A stretch of 8,522 nt of DNA from an uncultured Bacteroidales bacterium (lineage in GTDB: Bacteria; Bacteroidota; Bacteroidia; Bacteroidales; WCHB1-69), in the NCBI GenBank assembly GCA_900321845.1, contig ONXT01000286.1:1-8522 (forward strand), given 5' to 3'. The notes below the pieces were generated by a model. It ran no database searches, was not told the origin of the DNA, and saw only the letters and a program-made list of their open reading frames with translations. Below, piece by piece: positions 6,957-8,522 of the stretch (within the stretch, counting starts at the first letter, position 1; each line of letters opens with the position of its first letter). A program made the position numbers and the translations under genes.

Positions 6957-7763
6957 ATGAAAAGACTCTGCGCTATAATTGCTATTATATTGTTATTCAG
7001 CAATATACAAGCACAGACGGGCGATTCATCCTCCAACAGACTTTCACAAGACACTACTACTACCATCGCAAAACCGGCCTCCGAAGAGGAGACCGGTTTT
7101 GTTGCGAAAGTAGGCAGCTGGTACACCAACCACCTGAGTTATTGGAGCGTTACCCTGCTGATGGGGCTTGAGAGCTCGTTCATCCCCTTTCCATCCGAGA
7201 TTGTGGTACCACCAGCCGCTTACGCAGCCTGCAACCCCGAATCGCCGCTACACGAAACAGACTCCAATTTCCTGAATATTGCTCTCGTCGTTCTATTTGC
7301 AACGATTGGCGCGATACTCGGTGCCCTCATCAACTATTTCATCTCCTACTTCTTAGGCCGCCCGTTCGTCTATTGGTTTGCCGATACCAAGTTCGCGCAT
7401 CTTTGCATGATCGACCGCAGCAAAGTGGAGAGAGCCGAAAAGTACTTCATCGACCATGGGAATGCCTCCACGCTCATCGGACGGCTCGTTCCCGTCATCC
7501 GTCAGCTCATCTCCATCCCCGCCGGTCTGGCTAAAATGCGTCTGCTGCCCTTCGTCGGTTACACCACGCTCGGTGCACTGGCATGGAACATCATCCTCGC
7601 CGCCCTCGGCTATGTTGCTCACGGACAAAAGGATTTGATCGCACAATACAGCACTGAGCTGTCATGGATTCTCCTCGGTCTGGGTGCATTGTTTATTATC
7701 TACCTGATAATCAGCAGTATCCGGAAGAAAAAGAGAAGGGCGCAAAACGAAGAAAAAGCGTAA
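6957..7763 (+). CDS. DedA/VTT-family inner-membrane protein with exported N-terminal extension
   Basis: The protein has 268 residues. The DedA core begins near residue 50 and shows family landmarks: ESSFIPFPSEIVVPPAAY (72-89), a Gly-rich membrane stretch with GALINYFISYFLGRPF (122-137), and the amphipathic HG.ASTLIGRLVPVIRQLISIPAG block (168-190) with conserved Arg176, Pro179 and Arg182. Membrane segments follow at about 197-220 and 235-254, and the C-terminus is very basic. DedA proteins are membrane transporters; several bacterial members recycle undecaprenyl phosphate and others affect phospholipid flipping. Which applies here cannot be told. Unusually, the core is preceded by a signal-peptide-like segment (1-18, ending IQA) and a Ser/Thr-rich linker (about 20-45). 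The gene begins 3 bp after the second TPR gene and its stop codon shares one base with the aroE start. The first ATG is used because it gives the signal peptide and abuts the upstream stop. Confidence 0.88.
   Translation: MKRLCAIIAIILLFSNIQAQTGDSSSNRLSQDTTTTIAKPASEEETGFVAKVGSWYTNHLSYWSVTLLMGLESSFIPFPSEIVVPPAAYAACNPESPLHETDSNFLNIALVVLFATIGAILGALINYFISYFLGRPFVYWFADTKFAHLCMIDRSKVERAEKYFIDHGNASTLIGRLVPVIRQLISIPAGLAKMRLLPFVGYTTLGALAWNIILAALGYVAHGQKDLIAQYSTELSWILLGLGALFIIYLIISSIRKKKRRAQNEEKA
7069..7101 (+). repeat. Strong inverted repeat (terminator-like hairpin) inside the dedA 5' coding region
   Basis: A perfect 9-bp arm CAAAACCGG (7069-7077) pairs with CCGGTTTTG (7093-7101). Inside it, CCTC (7078-7081) pairs with GAGG (7086-7089) around the tetraloop CGAA, leaving a three-base bulge AGA (7090-7092) on the 3' side. 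The full hairpin has 13 base pairs with a GC-rich centre and A-run/T-run outer arms, which is the shape of a bidirectional intrinsic terminator. It lies in frame in the part of dedA that encodes the linker between the signal-like segment and the DedA core (residues about 38-49). Whether it acts on transcription is not known; the reading frame passes through it intact. Confidence 0.6.
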
Positions 7764-8515
7764 TGCGTACGTTCGGATTAATTGGCTTCCCGCTGGAACA
7801 CAGCCTTTCACCTGCCTATTTTCAACAAAAATTCGCAGAAGAAAACATCGTTGACGCCGAATACAGATTATTTCCATTAGAACGAATCACAGATTTTCCC
7901 CGCCTCATTCATTCTCAAAATAATTGGGCGGGGTTTAATGTCACCATTCCCTACAAGACCGCAATACTCCCCTATCTGGATGAGCTGGACGAATCGGCAG
8001 CCGAAATAGGAGCCGCCAACGTTATTAAAATCGTTCGCAACACACAGGGGATCAGATTGATAGGATATAATAGCGATGCCATGGGGCTTGAAAAAAGCCT
8101 GAAGGAATTCCTGCCCGAATTACCCCAAAGGGCACTCATCCTCGGTACGGGCGGTGCTGCCAGAGCCGTAAAATTCGTACTGGATAAAAACAACGTCAAA
8201 GCGCAGTTCGTTTCAAGAAAACATCAAGACAACCTTTTGAATTACAAGGATTTATCCAAGGATATCATTGATTCGAACCCTCTGATAATCAATGCCACCC
8301 CCGTCGGGATGTTTCCCAAAATCAACGAAGCCCCCGACATTCCATACGAATACTTAACGATCGGAAACGCCCTTTTCGATTTAATTTACAATCCGAAAAA
8401 GACCCTTTTCCTGCAAAAGGGAGAAACGAAGGGAGCCAAAATCTGCAACGGACAGCCCATGCTTCATTATCAGGCAGAAGCGAGCTGGCGGATCTGGACA
8501 AGCGAATGTCAATAA
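7763..8515 (+). CDS. aroE: Shikimate dehydrogenase (NADP+)
   Basis: AroE reduces 3-dehydroshikimate to shikimate with NADPH, the fourth step of the shikimate pathway to chorismate and aromatic amino acids, in the cytoplasm. From ATG 7763 the protein has 250 residues, slightly shorter than E. coli AroE. The substrate domain shows GFPLEHSLSPAYF (8-20) with the shikimate-binding SLS, and NVTIPYK (59-65) ending in the catalytic Lys65. GYNSDAMG carries the partner Asp105. The NADP domain has GTGGAARAV (128-136) and a following SRK (151-153) where the cofactor phosphate is usually bound. NATPVGM (177-183), D.IYNP (206-211) and NGQPMLHYQAEASWRIW (229-245) complete the signature, so all expected active-site residues are present. 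The frame is open further upstream inside dedA, but ATG 7763 overlaps the dedA stop as TAATG and matches family N-termini. This suggests translational coupling to dedA. Confidence 0.96.
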   Translation: MRTFGLIGFPLEHSLSPAYFQQKFAEENIVDAEYRLFPLERITDFPRLIHSQNNWAGFNVTIPYKTAILPYLDELDESAAEIGAANVIKIVRNTQGIRLIGYNSDAMGLEKSLKEFLPELPQRALILGTGGAARAVKFVLDKNNVKAQFVSRKHQDNLLNYKDLSKDIIDSNPLIINATPVGMFPKINEAPDIPYEYLTIGNALFDLIYNPKKTLFLQKGETKGAKICNGQPMLHYQAEASWRIWTSECQ

Positions 8516-8516
8516 A

Positions 8517-8522
8517 AAGGAG
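8517..8522 (+). promoter_or_regulatory. Possible Shine-Dalgarno sequence of a downstream gene
   Basis: AAGGAG at the last six bases, right after the aroE stop, matches the core ribosome-binding sequence. No other gene start here has such a good match. It would fit a further + strand gene beginning a few bases beyond the window, in the same operon as aroE. The start codon is not in the window, so this is only suggestive. Confidence 0.35.

Noticed and set aside
7664..7762. Longer aroE form with 33 extra N-terminal residues starting inside dedA
   Set aside because: The extra part overlaps the dedA coding region, has no resemblance to AroE, and the internal ATG at 7763 gives the standard AroE N-terminus and the TAATG overlap.

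Overview
The window looks like a chromosomal segment from the phylum Bacteroidota, most likely order Bacteroidales. Four things point there: batD and batE genes of the Bacteroides-aerotolerance type, a single-domain THUMP/RlmL-like methyltransferase, start codons with little or no Shine-Dalgarno sequence, and one intergenic promoter that fits the Bacteroidota -33/-7 consensus (TTG, 19 bp, TAnnTTTG). The genus cannot be fixed from this sequence. All eight genes lie on the + strand and are tightly packed; I see no tRNA, rRNA, CRISPR array, transposon or phage gene.

Left part (1-4381), the tail of a bat operon. The window opens inside a BatD-type gene (1-633) that ends without a membrane anchor. 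It is followed 23 bp later by a full-length paralog with signal peptide, beta-rich ectodomain, one transmembrane helix and a cytoplasmic helical tail (657-2468). Next comes BatE, with signal peptide, TPRs, two membrane helices and an SH3-like domain (2475-3230). A 23S rRNA methyltransferase-like gene (3239-4381) follows 8 bp later and is probably cotranscribed. The remaining bat genes (moxR, a DUF58 gene, batA/B/C) would be expected just upstream, outside the window.

Middle (4382-6953). A 172-bp gap holds the only convincing promoter. It drives two consecutive exported TPR proteins of nearly equal length (396 and 393 aa) that are recognisable paralogs of each other.

Right part (6954-8522). 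A DedA/VTT-family membrane protein with an unusual exported N-terminal extension starts 3 bp after the second TPR gene. Its stop codon overlaps the start of aroE (shikimate dehydrogenase). The extension contains a strong terminator-like inverted repeat inside the reading frame. The window ends 7 bp after aroE with an AAGGAG motif that may serve the next gene.

Most of this is ordinary core-genome content. The points worth a second look are the tandem BatD pair with an anchorless first member, the secreted TPR pair, and the hairpin in the dedA leader/linker. I do not see a clearly new multi-gene system.
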